DNA from: Magnetococcales bacterium HCHbin5
Lineage (GTDB): Bacteria; Pseudomonadota; Magnetococcia; Magnetococcales; Magnetaquicoccaceae
Length of the DNA: 64,000 nt
Reading direction: 5' to 3'
NCBI GenBank assembly: GCA_002753505.1
Contig: PEAG01000007.1
Location: 1 to 64,000, forward strand
This document shows positions 9,134 through 24,100 of this stretch, piece after piece (position 1 is the stretch's first letter; each line of letters opens with the position of its first letter). The notes under the pieces were generated by a model, which did no database searches, had not been told where the DNA came from, and saw only the letters and a program-made list of their open reading frames with translations. Both the position numbers and the translations under genes were made by a program.

Positions 9134-12100
9134 GTGAAAAAGCCTCTCGCCATGTTACAGGCAATCCGTACCTGGTTCCGGTCTGCGCCCGCCGAACCGG
9201 TCGGAGTGCCTCCCTGTCCTGAATCGCAACTGTTGGCCCTGGAGCCCCGCATCCTGTTTGATGCGGCGGCTCTGGTGGCGGGCCTGGATCTGCTGCAAAC
9301 GAACCAGGACGCAGACAACCAAACAATCGAACACAGTAACAGTTGGCTGGTGGTGGACCCCGCGGTTACGGGTTGGCAGAGCCTGCTGGCGGGGTTGGAC
9401 CCCGCCGTTCATGTGGTGGTGCTGGACCCCCAACAGGATGGGGTGGCGCAGTTGGATGCCGCCCTGGCGGGCCAGAGCAACATCACCGACCTGCATCTGC
9501 TCTCGCACGGTGCCCCGGGCTCTTTTGACCTGGGCAGCAGCCGTCTCTCGGTGCAAACCCTGGATCACCATGCCCAGAGCCTGCAAGCCTGGGGCAGGGC
9601 CATGACTGCCGACGGGGATATTTTGATCTATGGCTGTGACGTCGGGGCGGGTGCCGACGGAGCGGCGTTGCTGGAGACGGTGGCACGCCTGACCGGGGCG
9701 GATGTGGCGGCCTCCACCAATCAGACCGGGGCAGCCCATTGGGGCGGGGATTGGCAACTGGAACGGGCCTCCGGTCCCATCGAGGCGGCCAACCCTCTTT
9801 CGGACTCCGCGCGCTCTGCCTTTGACGGGCTGTTGACCCTGCCGGTCGCCTTTTCCGGGGTGGCCCTGAGCGGCAGCGATGCCGATGCCACCAACAACTA
9901 TGTGGATCTGCCCAAGGCGGATCTGTTGCCAGCCGGCAGCTCGGGCACCTTTTCCCTCTGGTTCAAGATTGACAAAGCCCCGGTTGCCGGTGATTTTGGC
10001 ATCATTTTCAGCGGGGCCACCAATCCGCTCAATGACCTGGATCTCTATATTGCCGAAAATGCGGGGGTGTGGAAATTTATGGTGCGGGCGACCGAGGTGG
10101 GGACCATTGCCCAGGATACCTGGCACCATCTGGCGGTGGCCTGGGACAGCGCAGCCTCCACCGCCAAGGTCTATCTGGATGGCAACGCGACCCCCACCAA
10201 CGCCGCCGGGATCAATTATGCGGGCTGGAACAGTACGGTCACCTTGGGGGCCTATACCGATCATGTCAGCACCTTTACCTTTCCCGGTGAAATTGCCGGG
10301 CTGCGCACCTGGTCCGGGGCGGTTGCACTGGATGACACCGGCTGGAAATCGGCCCCGGTCGGTGGCAGTGCGCTGAATCTGCTCTCCTATTCGGTTCCCC
10401 AGGAGGATACCAACAAGACCATCGCCCTGGGGGGGGCGGATCTGGTGGATGCGCCCCAACCCAACACCATCGGCCCGATTACCATCACCTCTCTACCCGG
10501 CAAGGGCAGTTTGTGGCAAACGACGGACGGGATCACCCCCACGGTGCAGATTGTCGCCAGCAATACCGACGTGACCGACAGCAAGGGTCGGGTTGTCTTT
10601 GTGCCCACCGCCAACGCCAATGGGGCCGACAGCTTCAGCTACAAGGTGAAGGATGCCAACGGCGAATTTTCTGCCGTCACCACCAACAGTTTTACCATTG
10701 CCGCCGTCAACGATGCCCCGGTGATGGGGACTATTCGCAACATGGCGGTGGATCTGGATGGGGGCAACGACTATATCCGGTCTGCGCTGCCCACCGTTTT
10801 CAACAACATTCCCACCCAGGATATTACGGTCGAATTTGACGCCCGGGTGGATGATCTGAACGGCTATGGCACCTTTACCCGGCTGTTTGAGGCCCGCTTC
10901 AACAACAACAACGATTTTCAATTCAACGTGCCGGTGGATGGCAAGGTGCAGGTGGTGGTGTTTGACAACGGTACCCGGCGGGGGGTGAGCAGCACGTTGG
11001 CGGTGCCGGCGGCCCAATGGGGTCAGTGGCATCACTATGCCGCCACCTGGACGGCGGCTACCAACACGGTGCGCTTTTTTATCGATGGGGTGGAACAGAC
11101 GGGTGCAGAGACCGGCAATTCGGCCACCGGCAGCAACAGCGAGCTTCGCCTGGGTTCACGAACCGACAATCAGGGCCGCATGAACGGGGCTCTCGATGAG
11201 GTGCGTATCTGGAACGTGGTCCGGACGCCGGCGGAAATTGCCGCCAACAGGGGGATTGCGTTGACCGGCAGCGAGGCCGGTCTGGTCAATTACTGGAGCT
11301 TTGACGAGGGGGCGGGGGTGACCAGTCGGGACTGGGCCAGTGGGGGCAATACCATGACCCTGACCAACATGGACCCGGCGACAGACTGGATCGATTCCGG
11401 TCTGCCGGTAACGGAAAACAGCACCACCAACAAGCTGTGGGTGTGGGAGGATGGCCAGCGGGTCATCCAGTTGAGCGGGGCGACCGATATTGATACCCCG
11501 GTGGCCTCCCTGCAATACCGCATCACCACCCTGCCGGTTTCCGGCAAGCTCTACCAGTACAACGCCGGGGTCAAGGGGGCCCTGATTGCCGCCAATGATC
11601 TGCTGACCGACAGCAGCGGCCGCCTGTTCTGGGAGCCGGATGCGGACTATTTTGGCAGCGGCACCATTCAGGTCAAGGCCTGGGATGGGGCGTTGAACTC
11701 TCTCAATACCGCCACCCTCAATCTGATCGTCGACCCGGTCAATGATGCGCCGGTCAACACGGTGCCGGGGGCGCAGACGGTGGTTGAGGATGGCTCATTG
11801 TCGTTCAGTGCCAGCGTTGCGGATGTGGACCTGGGGGCTGCCAGCCTGCAGTTGACCTTGACCGCTGCCAATGGGCGGGTCAGCTTGAGCCAGTTGACCG
11901 GTCTGACCTTTTCCAGCGGCGACGGGGTGAGTGACAGCACCATGACCTTTACCGGCACGCTGGCCAGCATCAATGCGGCGTTGTCCGGGGCACTGTTTGT
12001 GCCGACGGCCAACTATTCCGGCGCGGCCTCGGTGACCATCACCAGCAACGATCAGGGCAGCAGTGGAGCCGGAGGGGCTCAGAGCGATTCGGATACCATC

Positions 12101-15100
12101 GCCATCACGGTGACCCCGGTGTTGGATCAACCTGCGGTCACCAATGCCACCACCACCGAAAACACCCAAACCGGTGGGGGCGGGGCACTGAAAATTACCG
12201 CCAATGCGGCGGATGGGGCCGAGGTGGCCTTTTTCAAGATCACCAACATTACCGGCGGGACACTCTACCTGGACGACGGGGTGACTCCGGTGTCGAATGG
12301 CCAGTTTTTGACGACGGCGCAGGTCAACCCCCGCCTGCGGTTTACCCCCTCTCCCGGCCTGACCACCATCGGCGGCGGGGTGTTCACCTTTACGGTGTGG
12401 GCCTCCACGGTGGCCAACGACAGCGGCTTGAGTGCCCTGTCGGCCACGGCCACCATTACGGTCAACCCGGTCAATGACCCTCCGGTTCATACGGTACCGG
12501 CCGCCCAAACGGTACTGGAGGACAACCCGCTGGTCTTCAGTCTTGGCAACGGCAATGAGCTGAAAGTGACCGATGATGCCAGCGAGGATGGCAGTTCGGT
12601 CAAAACCACCCTGACGGTGAGCAAGGGGAAGCTGACCGTGGCGGCCACCTCGGGGGCTTCGGTTGTCAGCAATGGCACCGCTTCCGTCACCATCACCGGC
12701 ACGGTGGGGCAGATCAATGCGGAGTTGCAGGGGTTGATCTACCAGCCCAACGCCAACTATAACGGCTCGGACAGCTTGCAGATCAAGACCAATGATCAGG
12801 GCAACACCGGGGCTGGGGGGGCGAAGACCACCACCGACACGGTTGCCATCACCGTCAGCCCGCTGGCGGATACCCCCACGGCGACGGCCGCCACCACCAC
12901 CGAGGATGTGCAGACGAGCGCGGGTTTGGTGCTCAGTCGCAACGGGGTGGATGGGGTGGAGGTGGCCTTTTTCAAGATTACCGACATAACCGGCGGCACC
13001 CTGTATCAAAACAATGGCACCACCCCCATCAACGAGGCGGATTTTATCAGCTATGCCCAGGGCAATGCCGGTCTGCGCTTTACCCCGGCGGCCAATTTTA
13101 CCGGCAGTGCCAGCTTCAAGGTTTGGGCTGCCACCGCCGCCAACGATGGCGGGTTGGGGGGCTGGACCACCGCAACCATCACCGTCAATGCGGTCAATGA
13201 TGCCCCGGTCAATACGGTGCCGCTGGCGCAGACGCTGGTGGAGGACAACAGCCTGGTTTTCAGCACCGGCAACGGTACTGCCCTCCAGGTCACGGATCTG
13301 GATGTGGGGGCGGCGACGTTGCAGGTTACCCTGACGGCCAGCAATGGCCTGCTCACCTTGAGCCAGACAACCGGGTTGGCCTTTTCGGTGGGGGACGGCA
13401 CGGCGGACGCCAGCATGACCTTTACCGGCACCGAGGCCAACATCAATGCGGCCCTGGAAGGCACTCTGTTTGCCCCGACGGCCAACTTTTCCGGACTGGC
13501 CACGGTGACCCTCAATACCAACGATCAAGGCAATACCGGGGCGGGCGGGGCGAAGAGCGATACCGACAGCGTGGCGATCACCATCACACCGGTGGCCGAC
13601 ACGCCGACGGTCAGCAACACCACCACCAATGAAGATGTGCAGAGCAGTTCCGGTCTGGTCATCAGTCGCCATGGCTCGGACGGGGCCGAGGTGGGATTTT
13701 TCAAGATTACCAACATCACCGGTGGAACCCTGTATTTAAGCGATGGCACCACCTCCATCGCCAGCGGCAGTTTTATCACCGTTGCCCAGGGCAATGCGGG
13801 TCTGCGTTTCACCCCTGCGGCCAACCAGAACAGCGTGGTGAACGGTCCGTTCCGGTTTGATGTACAAGCCTCCCTGTCGGCGGTGGATCTGGGGCTGGGG
13901 GGGGCTGTGGCCACGGCGGTCATCACCGTCAACCTGGTCAATGATCTGCCGGTGCTGACGGCCAGTCGTGCCACTGCCTTTACCGAGGGCGATGCCAGCA
14001 TCGTGGTGGATGATACGGTGACGGTGACGGATGTGGATCACGCTGCCCTGACCGGGGCCACGGTCAGCATCGGCGGCTATCAATCGGGTGCCGATTTTCT
14101 CAGCTTTGCCGCGTACAGTACGATCACCGGCAGCTGGGATGTGGCAACCGGTCTCTTGACCTTGAGTGGGGCCGCCTCCCTGGCCGACTATCAGGCCGCC
14201 CTGCGGACGGTGCGCTATGGCAACAACAGCGAAGCCCCCACCGGTGGGGTGCGCACCATCGGCTTTGTCGGCAATGACGGGGTGGGCAACTCGGTGGCGG
14301 CGACCGCCACCATCACTGTTATCCCGGTAATCGATCCCCCGGTGGTGACCGCCGGGGCAACCCTGAACTATACCGAGGGGGATGCCGCCACCGTTGTTGA
14401 TGCGGGCATCACGGTGGCCGATCTGGATGACAGCAACCTGGAAGGGGCGGTGGTGACCATCAGCGGGGGCTATTACCCGGCGGAGGATCTGCTCGCTTTT
14501 ACCAATGCCAACGGGATTACCGGGGCCTGGAACGGGGTGACCGGCACCCTGACCCTGAGCGGTACCGCCTCCCTGGCCAACTATCAGACCGCCCTGCGAT
14601 CGATCACCTATGCCAACAGCGGCGGCGACGCCCCGACAGCGGGCAGCCGGACCCTTTCAATCCAGGTCAATGATGGGGATGTCAACAGTGCTGTGGTGAC
14701 CAGCACCATCAACGTGAGCGCGGTGAATGATCGACCGGTGCTGACCGCTGGTGGGGTGTTGACCTATACCGAAGGGGATGGGGCCACCGTGCTGGATGGC
14801 ACTCTGACGGTACTGGATGGGGACCATGCCCTGTTGCAGGGGGCCTCTGTCCGTTTTACCGGCGGTTTTATCGCCGGGCAGGATCAGCTCAACTTTACCG
14901 ACGCCAACGGCATCAGCGGCAACTGGGATGGCGGGACGGGTCTGCTGACCCTGACCGGTACCGCCTCCGTGGCCAACTATCAGGCTGCCCTGCGCAGCGT
15001 CAGCTACCGCAATCTGGCCGGCGACAATCCCACCGCTGGCAACCGTACCCTCTCCTATCTGGCCAGCGATGGCCTGGCCGACAGCCTGGCGGTGACCTCC

Positions 15101-18100
15101 ACCGTTACCGTGGTGGCGGTCAATGATCTGCCGGTGCTGACGGCTGGCGGACTGTTGAACTATACGGAGGGGGATGGCAGCCGGACCGTGGATGCCACGG
15201 TAACGGTTCTGGATCTGGATAATGCCACCCTGGCCAGTGCCACCATCAGCCTGGGGGCGGGGTTTGTGGCCGGGGAGGATCTGCTGACGTATGGCGGCGG
15301 CATGGCCCAGGCGTGGGACGGGGTGACCGGGGTGTTGACCCTGAGCGGTCCCGCCACCCTGGCCGACTACCAGAGTGCCCTGCGGAGCGTAACCTACACC
15401 AACACGGCAGGGGACAAGCCCACCGCCGGGCTGCGCACCCTCGCCTACGTGGTGAACGATGGAACCGCCAACAGTGCCGTGGTCACCAGTCAGGTGGTGG
15501 TGACGGCGGTCAACGATGCGCCGCTGCTGACGGCAGGGGGGGCTCTGCTCTATACCGAGGGGGATGGAGCCGCCGTGCTGGACAGCAGCATTACCGTGAC
15601 CGACGCCGACCACAGCCAGTTGCAACGGGCCAGGGTTGTCATCAGTGCCGGTTATGTGAGCGGGGAGGATCAACTGTCGTTTGTCAACACCGGCACCATC
15701 AGCGGCAGTTGGGACAATACCAGCGGCTCCCTGGTGCTGAGCCTGACGGGTGCGGCGACGGTGGCCGACTATCAGGCCGCCCTGCGCAGCATCAAATATG
15801 ACAATATCGGCGGCGACAATCCCACCGCCGGGATCCGAACGGTGTCACTGCTGGTGGATGACGGGGTGGATGAGAGCGGGGTGGTCTTTTCCACTGTGAC
15901 GGTGGTGGCGATCAATGATGCCCCCACCGTCACGGCGGGTGGACTGCTGACCTACGTCGAAAACAGTGCCGCCAGCGTGATCGACAACACCATTACGGTG
16001 AATGACCCGGACCACAGCCAGTTGCAGGGGGCCACCTTGACCATCAGCGGCGGCTATCAACCGGAAGACCGGCTCGACTTTGTCGATGCCAACGGCATCA
16101 CCGGTTCCTGGAACGGGGCGGGCATACTGACCCTGACGGGGGGGGCTTCGCTGCTCGATTATCAAAATGCCTTGCGCAGCGTCAGCTATACCAACACCGC
16201 CGGGGATGCCCCGACAGCGGGCCTGCGCACCCTCTCCCTGGTGCTCAATGATGGCACGGCCCTTTCGGCGGCAGCCACCGCCACGATCAATGTGCAGGCG
16301 GTCAACGATGCGCCGGTCTGGACCGTGCCCGGGGTGCAGGTGTTGCAGGAGGATGACAGCCTGCCGATTGCCGGCATCAGTCTGGCGGATGCCGATGTGG
16401 GTGGGGGCAACATGCAGGTCGCCATTCTGGTGAGCGATGGCACCGTTCAACTGGGGAGCACGGCCGGTTTGACCTTTTCGGCCGGGGGAGACGGCCAGGC
16501 GACGATGACCTTTTCCGGCACCCTGGCCGCCATCAACGCCGCCTTGAACAATCTGGCCTACAGCGGCGGTCCCGATTCGGATGTGGACGATGTGCTGGTG
16601 TTGCAGGTGGATGACCTGGGCAACAGCGGCAGCGGCGGCAGTCAGACCCGCATTGCCACGGTGGCGTTGAATGTGATCGCAGTCAATGATCCGCCGGTTC
16701 TGGTCAACAACCCGGGGATCACGGTGAACGAGGGGCAATCGGGGTATGTGATCGACACCGTGCGTCTGCAGGCGACCCCCCTGGAGCAGTCTGCGGCCCA
16801 GGTCAAGTTTACCCTGGGGGCCATTCCCCTCTATGGCAGCCTGAAAAAGAGTGGGGTGACGCTGGCGGTCGGGAGCAGTTTTACCCAGGATGATATAGAC
16901 AATAACCGCCTGACCTACAGCCATGCCGGCTCTGAAACCCTGGCCGACTCTTTCCGGGTGGCGGTGACGGACGGGGTGGGGGGCTCCTGGCCGGAAACCC
17001 TGGTGTCGATCACCATCACGCCGGTCAACGATGCCCCGACCCTGAGCCTGAATACCGGTGTCAGCCTCAATGAAGGGGCCAGCGTTACCCTGGGCAACAA
17101 CCGCCTGTTGGTGTCGGATGTGGACAACACGGCGGCCCAGATTCGCTATACCCTGACCCAACTGCCCGGCAATGGTCTGCTGAAGCTGGGGGGGGTCGCC
17201 CTGAACCTGAACGATACGGTGACGCAGGCGAACGTGGACAACAGTCTGCTGACCTATCTCCACAATGGCAGTGAGACGGTGGCGGATCTGTTCCAGTTCA
17301 CGGTCGACGACGGGGCGGGGGGGAGCATCGGGACAACCAGCTTTGTCATCACCGTGGTGGCGGTCAACGATACCCCGGTGCTGGTGACCAATACGGGGGG
17401 CAGCCTGAATGAGGCCGCCGCCTTGACGATTGGCAGCGGCCTGCTGGCTGCGACCGATGCCGACAATACGGCGGCCCAACTCACCTATCAACTGACTGCC
17501 ACCCCGGGCCATGGTCAGTTGACGCTGAATGGCACCCTTCTGGGGGTGGCATCCAGCTTCAGCCAGGATGATGTCAACAACAACCGCCTGCTCTATACCC
17601 ATGATGGCGGGGAGACGGTGGCGGATCTGTTCCGGTTTACCTTGGCCGATGGCGCGGGTGGGACGGTGGGTGAGAGCAGTTTCAACTTGACCATCGCAGC
17701 CGTCAATGATGCCCCGGTGGTGACGGCGGGGGCGGTCAAGAGCTATACGGAGGGGGATCCGGCGGTGGTGCTGGACGGCACCTTGACGGTGGCGGATGTG
17801 GATAACGGGGTGTTGCAGGGGGCGACCGTATCGATCAGCGGCGGTTTCCACGCCGCTGAAGATCTGCTCTCGTTTACCAACAGTGGGCCCATTACCGGGA
17901 GTTGGAACGGGGCGACGGGTCTGTTGAGCCTCAGTGGGGTGGCGACCGCCGCCGAGTATCAGGCGGCGTTGCGCAGCATACTCTACAGCAATAGCGGGGG
18001 CGACAATCCCAGCGGCGGTGACCGCACCTTTACCTTCACGGTCAGCGACGGGGCCGCCAGCAGTGGCGCAGTCACCGCACTGCTGCATGTGCTGCCGGTC

Positions 18101-21100
18101 AATGACAAGCCGGTGGTGACGGCGGGGGCCACCCTGGCCTATACCGAAAATGATGGGGCAACGGTGCTGGATGGTACCATCACCCTGACCGACCCGGATG
18201 ACAGCAACCTGGAGGGGGCCCTGGTGCAGTTGGGTACCGGCTATGTGGCGGGCCAGGATCGGTTGGGCTTCAGCGACGGGGCCGGGATTATCGGCGTATG
18301 GGATGGGGGCAGTGGCAGCTTGACCCTGAGCGGTTCCGCTTCGGTGGCCGCCTATCAGGCGGCACTGCGCAGCATCACCTATCTCAACCTGGACGGTGAC
18401 ACGCCGACAGCGGGGACACGAACGGTGACCTTTACGGTCCAGGATGGGGCCCTGACCAGCGCGGCGGTCACCAGCCATGTGGTGGTGACGGCGGTCAATG
18501 ATGCCCCCCAGTTGGTGGCGGGAGGGCTGTTGAACTATACCGAAAACGGTGCCGCCCAGCCAATTGACGGCGGCATTGTGGTGACGGATGTGGATGACAG
18601 CCTGCTGGAGAGTGCCACCCTGACCATCAGCAGCAACTATGACACCGGAAAGGATCGGCTGGCCTTTACCGATACCGCCGCCATTGTCGGCAGTTGGGAT
18701 GGGGCCACGGGTCGTTTGACCCTGCTGGGTACCGCCAGCAAGGCCGCCTATCAAACCGCCCTGCGATCGGTCACCTTTGTCAACAGCAGCGACGATCCGT
18801 TGGCCGGGGATCGTACGGTGCAACTGGTCATCAACGATGGTGCGCTGGACAGCCCGCTGGTCACCGCCGTGGTGCGGGTGACGGCTGTCAATGACCGGCC
18901 ATCGGTCAGCGGCCTGGCAGCGACCAGCTTTACCGAGGGGGATCTGCCGGTTTCGGTGGCGGCGGCCCTGCTGGTGACGGATCTGGACAACAGCCAGTTG
19001 CAGGGGGCTGCACTGTCGATCAGCTCCGGTTATGTCGACAGCCAGGACCGTTTGCTCTTTACCGATAACAATGGCATCACCGGGAGTTGGGACGGCTTGA
19101 CGGGTGTGTTGACGCTGAATGGGGCGGCGACGGTGGCCCAGTATCAGGAGGCGTTGCGCAGCGTCTATTTTACCAACATGGACCCCGACAATCCCAGCCC
19201 GGGCAATCGAACCCTGACCTTGACGGTCAATGATGGAACCGCCTCCAGCGTGGCGGCCAGCATGACCCTGAGCGTGGTGGCGGTCAACGACGCTGCCCGG
19301 CTCACCCTGGGGGGGGCGTTGGCCTATACCGAGGGGGACGGGGCCGCGGTGGTGGATGCGGCCCTGCTGTTGAGTGACCCGGATGATCTCCAGTTGACCG
19401 CTGCCACGGTGGAGATTGCGGTGGGCTATCAGGCGGGGGAGGATCAACTGACGGCGGTCGGAGTCGGCAGCATCACGGCAGCCTGGGATTCGACCGCCGG
19501 CCTGCTGACGTTGAGCGGGGCGGGAACGGTGGCCCAGTATCAGGCGGTTTTGCGTAGCATAAGCTATCAAAACAATGGGGGAGATAATCCGACCGCCGGG
19601 GTGCGCAGTCTGCTTTACCTGGTGGAGGATGGCCACAACAGCGCGCTGGCGGTGCAGGGCAGTGTGGTGGTGACGGCGGTGAACGATGCCCCGCTCATGA
19701 CCGCCGGGGCGGTGTTGGCCTATACCGAAGGGGATGCCGCCAAGGTTGTCGACGCCGGTCTGACGGTGACGGATGCTGACAACGCCCAGTTGTCCAGTGC
19801 CAGCGTGGAGTTTATCGCCGGCTATGTGGTGGGGCAGGATCAGTTGGCATTCAGCAATGGAGCCCTGATCACCGGCTCCTGGGATGGGGCGAGCGGTCGG
19901 TTGACCCTGACCGGTCTGGATACGCCGGCGGCCTATCAGGCTGCCCTGGCCAGGGTCACTTATGTCAACAACAGCGTCGATACGCCGACCCCGGGCACGC
20001 GGACCCTGCGTTTTCTGGTTAACGACGGCACCGCCAGCAGTGCGGCGGTGACCAGCAGTGTAGTGGTGACGGCGGTGGATGACCCGCCGACCCTGACGGC
20101 GGCTGGGTCGATGGTTTATACCGAGGGGGGAGCTGCCAAGGTGGTGGATGCCGGCATTGTGGTGGCGGATGTGGACAGCGCGTTGTTGCAGCATGCCAGC
20201 GTCACCATTCGGAGCGGATTTCATGCGGGGGAGGATCAGCTCTCTTTTACTGCGGCCGGGGCGATTGTGGGGGTTTGGGATGGCGCAACCGGGGTGTTGA
20301 CGTTGAGTGGTGCGGCCAGTGTGGCGGACTATCAGACCGCCCTGCGCAGTGTGAGTTATGTCAATCTGGCGGGGGATAATCCCAGCAGCGATACCCGCAG
20401 CCTGGTTTTTGCGGTCAACGATGGGGTGTCGGAGAGTCTGGAGGCCACCGCTTCCGTGCAGGTGGTGGCGGTCAATGATCTGCCCACCGTCACTTCCGGG
20501 GTGACGTTGGCCTATACGGAGGGGGCGGCGGCCTCGGTGGTGGATGCCACCCTCACCCTGACCGACCCGGACAGTGCCCAGTTGCAGCGGGCGACGGTGA
20601 CGCTGGGGGGGGCACTGGTTTCGGCGGATGAGCAGTTGGCGGCGACGGCGGTGGCGGGGATCACGGTTGCCTGGGACAGCAACAGTCAAACCCTGCTGCT
20701 GACCGGTTCGGCCTCTGTGCTGGATTATCAGACCGTTTTGCGCAGCGTGAGCTATCGCCATGCCAATGATGCCGATCCTGTCGGGGGTAATCGCACGGTC
20801 AGCTTTGTGGTCAATGATGGGGGTGGGGACAGTGCGGTGGCGACGGCGACGGTGACGGTGACGGCGGTCAACGATGCCCCTGTCATCACGGTGCCCGGGG
20901 CGCAGAGCGGCACGGAAGACAGCAATCTGATCATCACGGGGGTTTCGGTGGCGGATCCGGATCTGGGCAGCAGCGCGCTGTTGCTCTCCCTGACGGTAAA
21001 CGAAGGCACCGTGACCGTGACCCCCACCCATCTGACCCTGGTCAGCGGTGGCAACGGGCAGGCCAGCGTGGTCTACTCCGGCAGCCTGAGCGACATCAAT

Positions 21101-24100
21101 GCGGCGTTAAGCTCCATTCTCTATCGGGGTGACCTCAATTATGCCGGCAACGATACCCTGTCGATCCAGGTCAGTGATCAGGGGGCAACGGGCAGCGGCG
21201 GCACCCGGGTGGATGGCCGTTCCATCGCCCTTACCCTGGCGGCGGTCAATGATGCCCCGGTGGCCAATGTGGATGCCATCGTCACCAACGAGGACACGCT
21301 GATCCTGATCACTGTCAATGCGGATATTTTAAACAATGATACCGATGTGGATGGCGATGCCCTGACGGCAACCATTCTCACCTACCCGGACTCCGGCACC
21401 CTGACCGATCATTTGAACGGGATCTGGAGTTATGTGCCGGCCGGCAATGTCAATGGGACGATCACCTTTACCTATACCCTGAGTGATGGCCATGGTGGTA
21501 CGGCCATCGGCAATGGCAACATCATCATCCATCCCGTGGTGGATGCTCTGGTGGCGGAAAATGATCCGGTGGCGGCGACGTTGGAGGATACACCGGTGAC
21601 CACGGGCAACGTTCTGGTCAACGATCGGGATCCGGATTATCATCCGGGCCTGCCGGACTCCGGTTTGAATCCGGCCCTGGCGGTGATCGATTTCAGTCAA
21701 CCGGCCCATGGGATGGCGGTCTATCATGGGGATGGCACCTTTACCTACACCCCCAACGCCGATTATTACGGCACCGACAGTCTGGTCTATACGCTGGGGG
21801 CCGGGGATGCCCGGGTGGATTATGGTACCGTCTCGTTCAGTATCACAGCCGTCAATGATGCTCCGGTGTTGGCACTCAATACGGGTGCGACGGTAGCGGA
21901 GGGGGGGAACCTGTTTGTCACCAACAGCCTGCTCAAGGTGACGGATGTGGAGCAGGCGGCCACGGAGCTGCGCTTTACCTTGGCGGGGCTGCCCAGCCAC
22001 GGCACTTTGCGTAACGCTGGGGCAGTGATGACCCTTGGGGCCCTGTTCACCCAGGATGAGATCAACAACAATCGGATTCTCTACAGCCATGACGGGTCGG
22101 AGAGCCTGGCGGACAGCTTTATTTTTACGGTGACCGATGGGGCGGGGGCAACCCTTTTCCCGGCCAGTTTTGCCCTCACGGTGACGCCGGTCAATGATGC
22201 GCCCGTTCTGGTGACCAACAGCGGGGCGGCATTGTTGGAGGGGGCGACCGTCACGATTGCCAACACCCTGTTGCGGGTGACCGATGCGGACAACAGTGCG
22301 GCCCAGCTCCGTTTCAGCCTGGGGAGCTTGCCGGCCTACGGTACCCTGTTGTTGAACGGGGTGGCGATGAATTCGGGGGAGAGCTTTACCCAGGTGGATC
22401 TGGACAGCAACCGGCTGAGCTATCGGCATGGGGGCAGTGAACAGTTTCTGGACGGTTTTGATTTTACGGTGACGGACGGCTCTGGGGGCGGGATTGGCAG
22501 CAGCCGGTTCAGCTTTACCATGACCAATGTCAACGATACCCCTGTATTGGCAACCCTGTTGCCGTTGACCGTCAATGAGGGGGGCAGCGGCACCATCACC
22601 GAGAGCCGGTTGTCTGTCACCGATGCGGAGCAGGGGGCGGCCTCTTTGCGTTATCGGCTGACCCTGTTGCCGGATTATGGCACCTTGCGCCTGAACGGGG
22701 CTGAGCTGGCACTCAACAGCCCGTTGACCCAGGCCGATATCGATGCCCATCTGCTGACCTATGTCCATGGGGGCAGTGAGACCCTCGGCGATCTGTTCAA
22801 GTTTACGGTCGATGATGGCGTGGGGGGGGTGATCGGGGAGAGCAGCTTCACGGTGATCATCGCACCCGTCAATGATCTGCCCGTTGTGACCCTGTCAGGG
22901 GGGGCGACCACCTATGTCGAGAACGGTCCGGCCCAGATTCTGGATGGGATGCTGCTCATCAGCGATGTGGACAATACCACCTTGCAGGGTGCGACGCTCT
23001 CTTTGCTGCCGGGATTTTATGCGACCGAGGACCAACTCTCTTTTACCCCTGTGGGGGGGATCAGCGGCAGCTGGAGTGCGGCCAGTGGTCAGTTGACCCT
23101 GTCCGGGGTTGGGACGTTGGCCGAGTATCAGACCGCTCTGCGCAGTGTTCGCTATCAGGTATCGGCGGCGGCGTGGGAGAACCCGACGGCTGGGGATCGC
23201 AGTGTCCGTTTTGTGCTGCATGATGGCACGAACGACAGCAACACGGCGATCCATGTGGTGACGGTGGTACCGGTCAATGACCGGCCGGTAGCGGTAGCGG
23301 GTGGGGGATTGGCCTATCGTGAAAACGATCTGCCGACGCCGGTTGATGCCACCCTGACGCTGACCGATCCCGACGACAGCCATCTGGAGGAGGCGGTGAT
23401 CCGCATCAGCAGCGGTTATGTGGTGGCCCAGGATCGGTTGGGGTTTGTCGATCAGTGGGGTATCGTGGGCAGTTGGGACGGGGCGAATGGTCAGTTGACC
23501 CTGCGGGGTCATGCCACGGTTGCGGCCTATCAGGCGGCGTTGCGCAGTGTCAGTTATCAGAACGTGGATGGCGATACCCCGACGGCTGGCACCCGTACGG
23601 TGAGTTTTGTGGTCAGTGATGGCAGTTTGAGCAGCAGCAGTGTCAGCAGCCTGGTGCAGGTGACGGCGGTCAACGATGCGCCGGTGATTGTCGCGCCCGC
23701 CGCTTTGAGTGTGGGGGAGGATGAACTGTTGCTGGTGGGTAGTGGTCTGACGTTGCAGGATGCGGATGTGGGCAGTGGTTTGTTGCGGGTCAGTCTGATG
23801 GCGACTCATGGTGTGATCACCCTGGGTTCCACAGACAATCTGCTGTTTGACGCGGGAGCCAATGGCAGCCATCTTTTGAGTTTTACCGGCTCTTTGCCAT
23901 CGATTCAACGGGCCTGGAGCGGTTTGCATTATCAGGGGGATGCCGATTATAACGGCAGCGATCGGTTGATCGTGCAGGTGAGTGACTTGGGGAACAGTGG
24001 CAGCGGGGCGGTGGGAACGGCGGAGGCGGTCATTGCCCTCACAGTTGAGGCGAGGCAGGATGCGCCGGTGGCGGGGGTGGATGCCTTCATGACGGCGGAA

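Noticed and set aside
15845-21031. Very long open frame on the minus strand inside the giant protein gene
   Set aside because: It is a shadow of the repetitive, GC-rich plus-strand gene; composition is Arg/His/Gly/Gln-rich with no domain, and the plus strand has clear modules.
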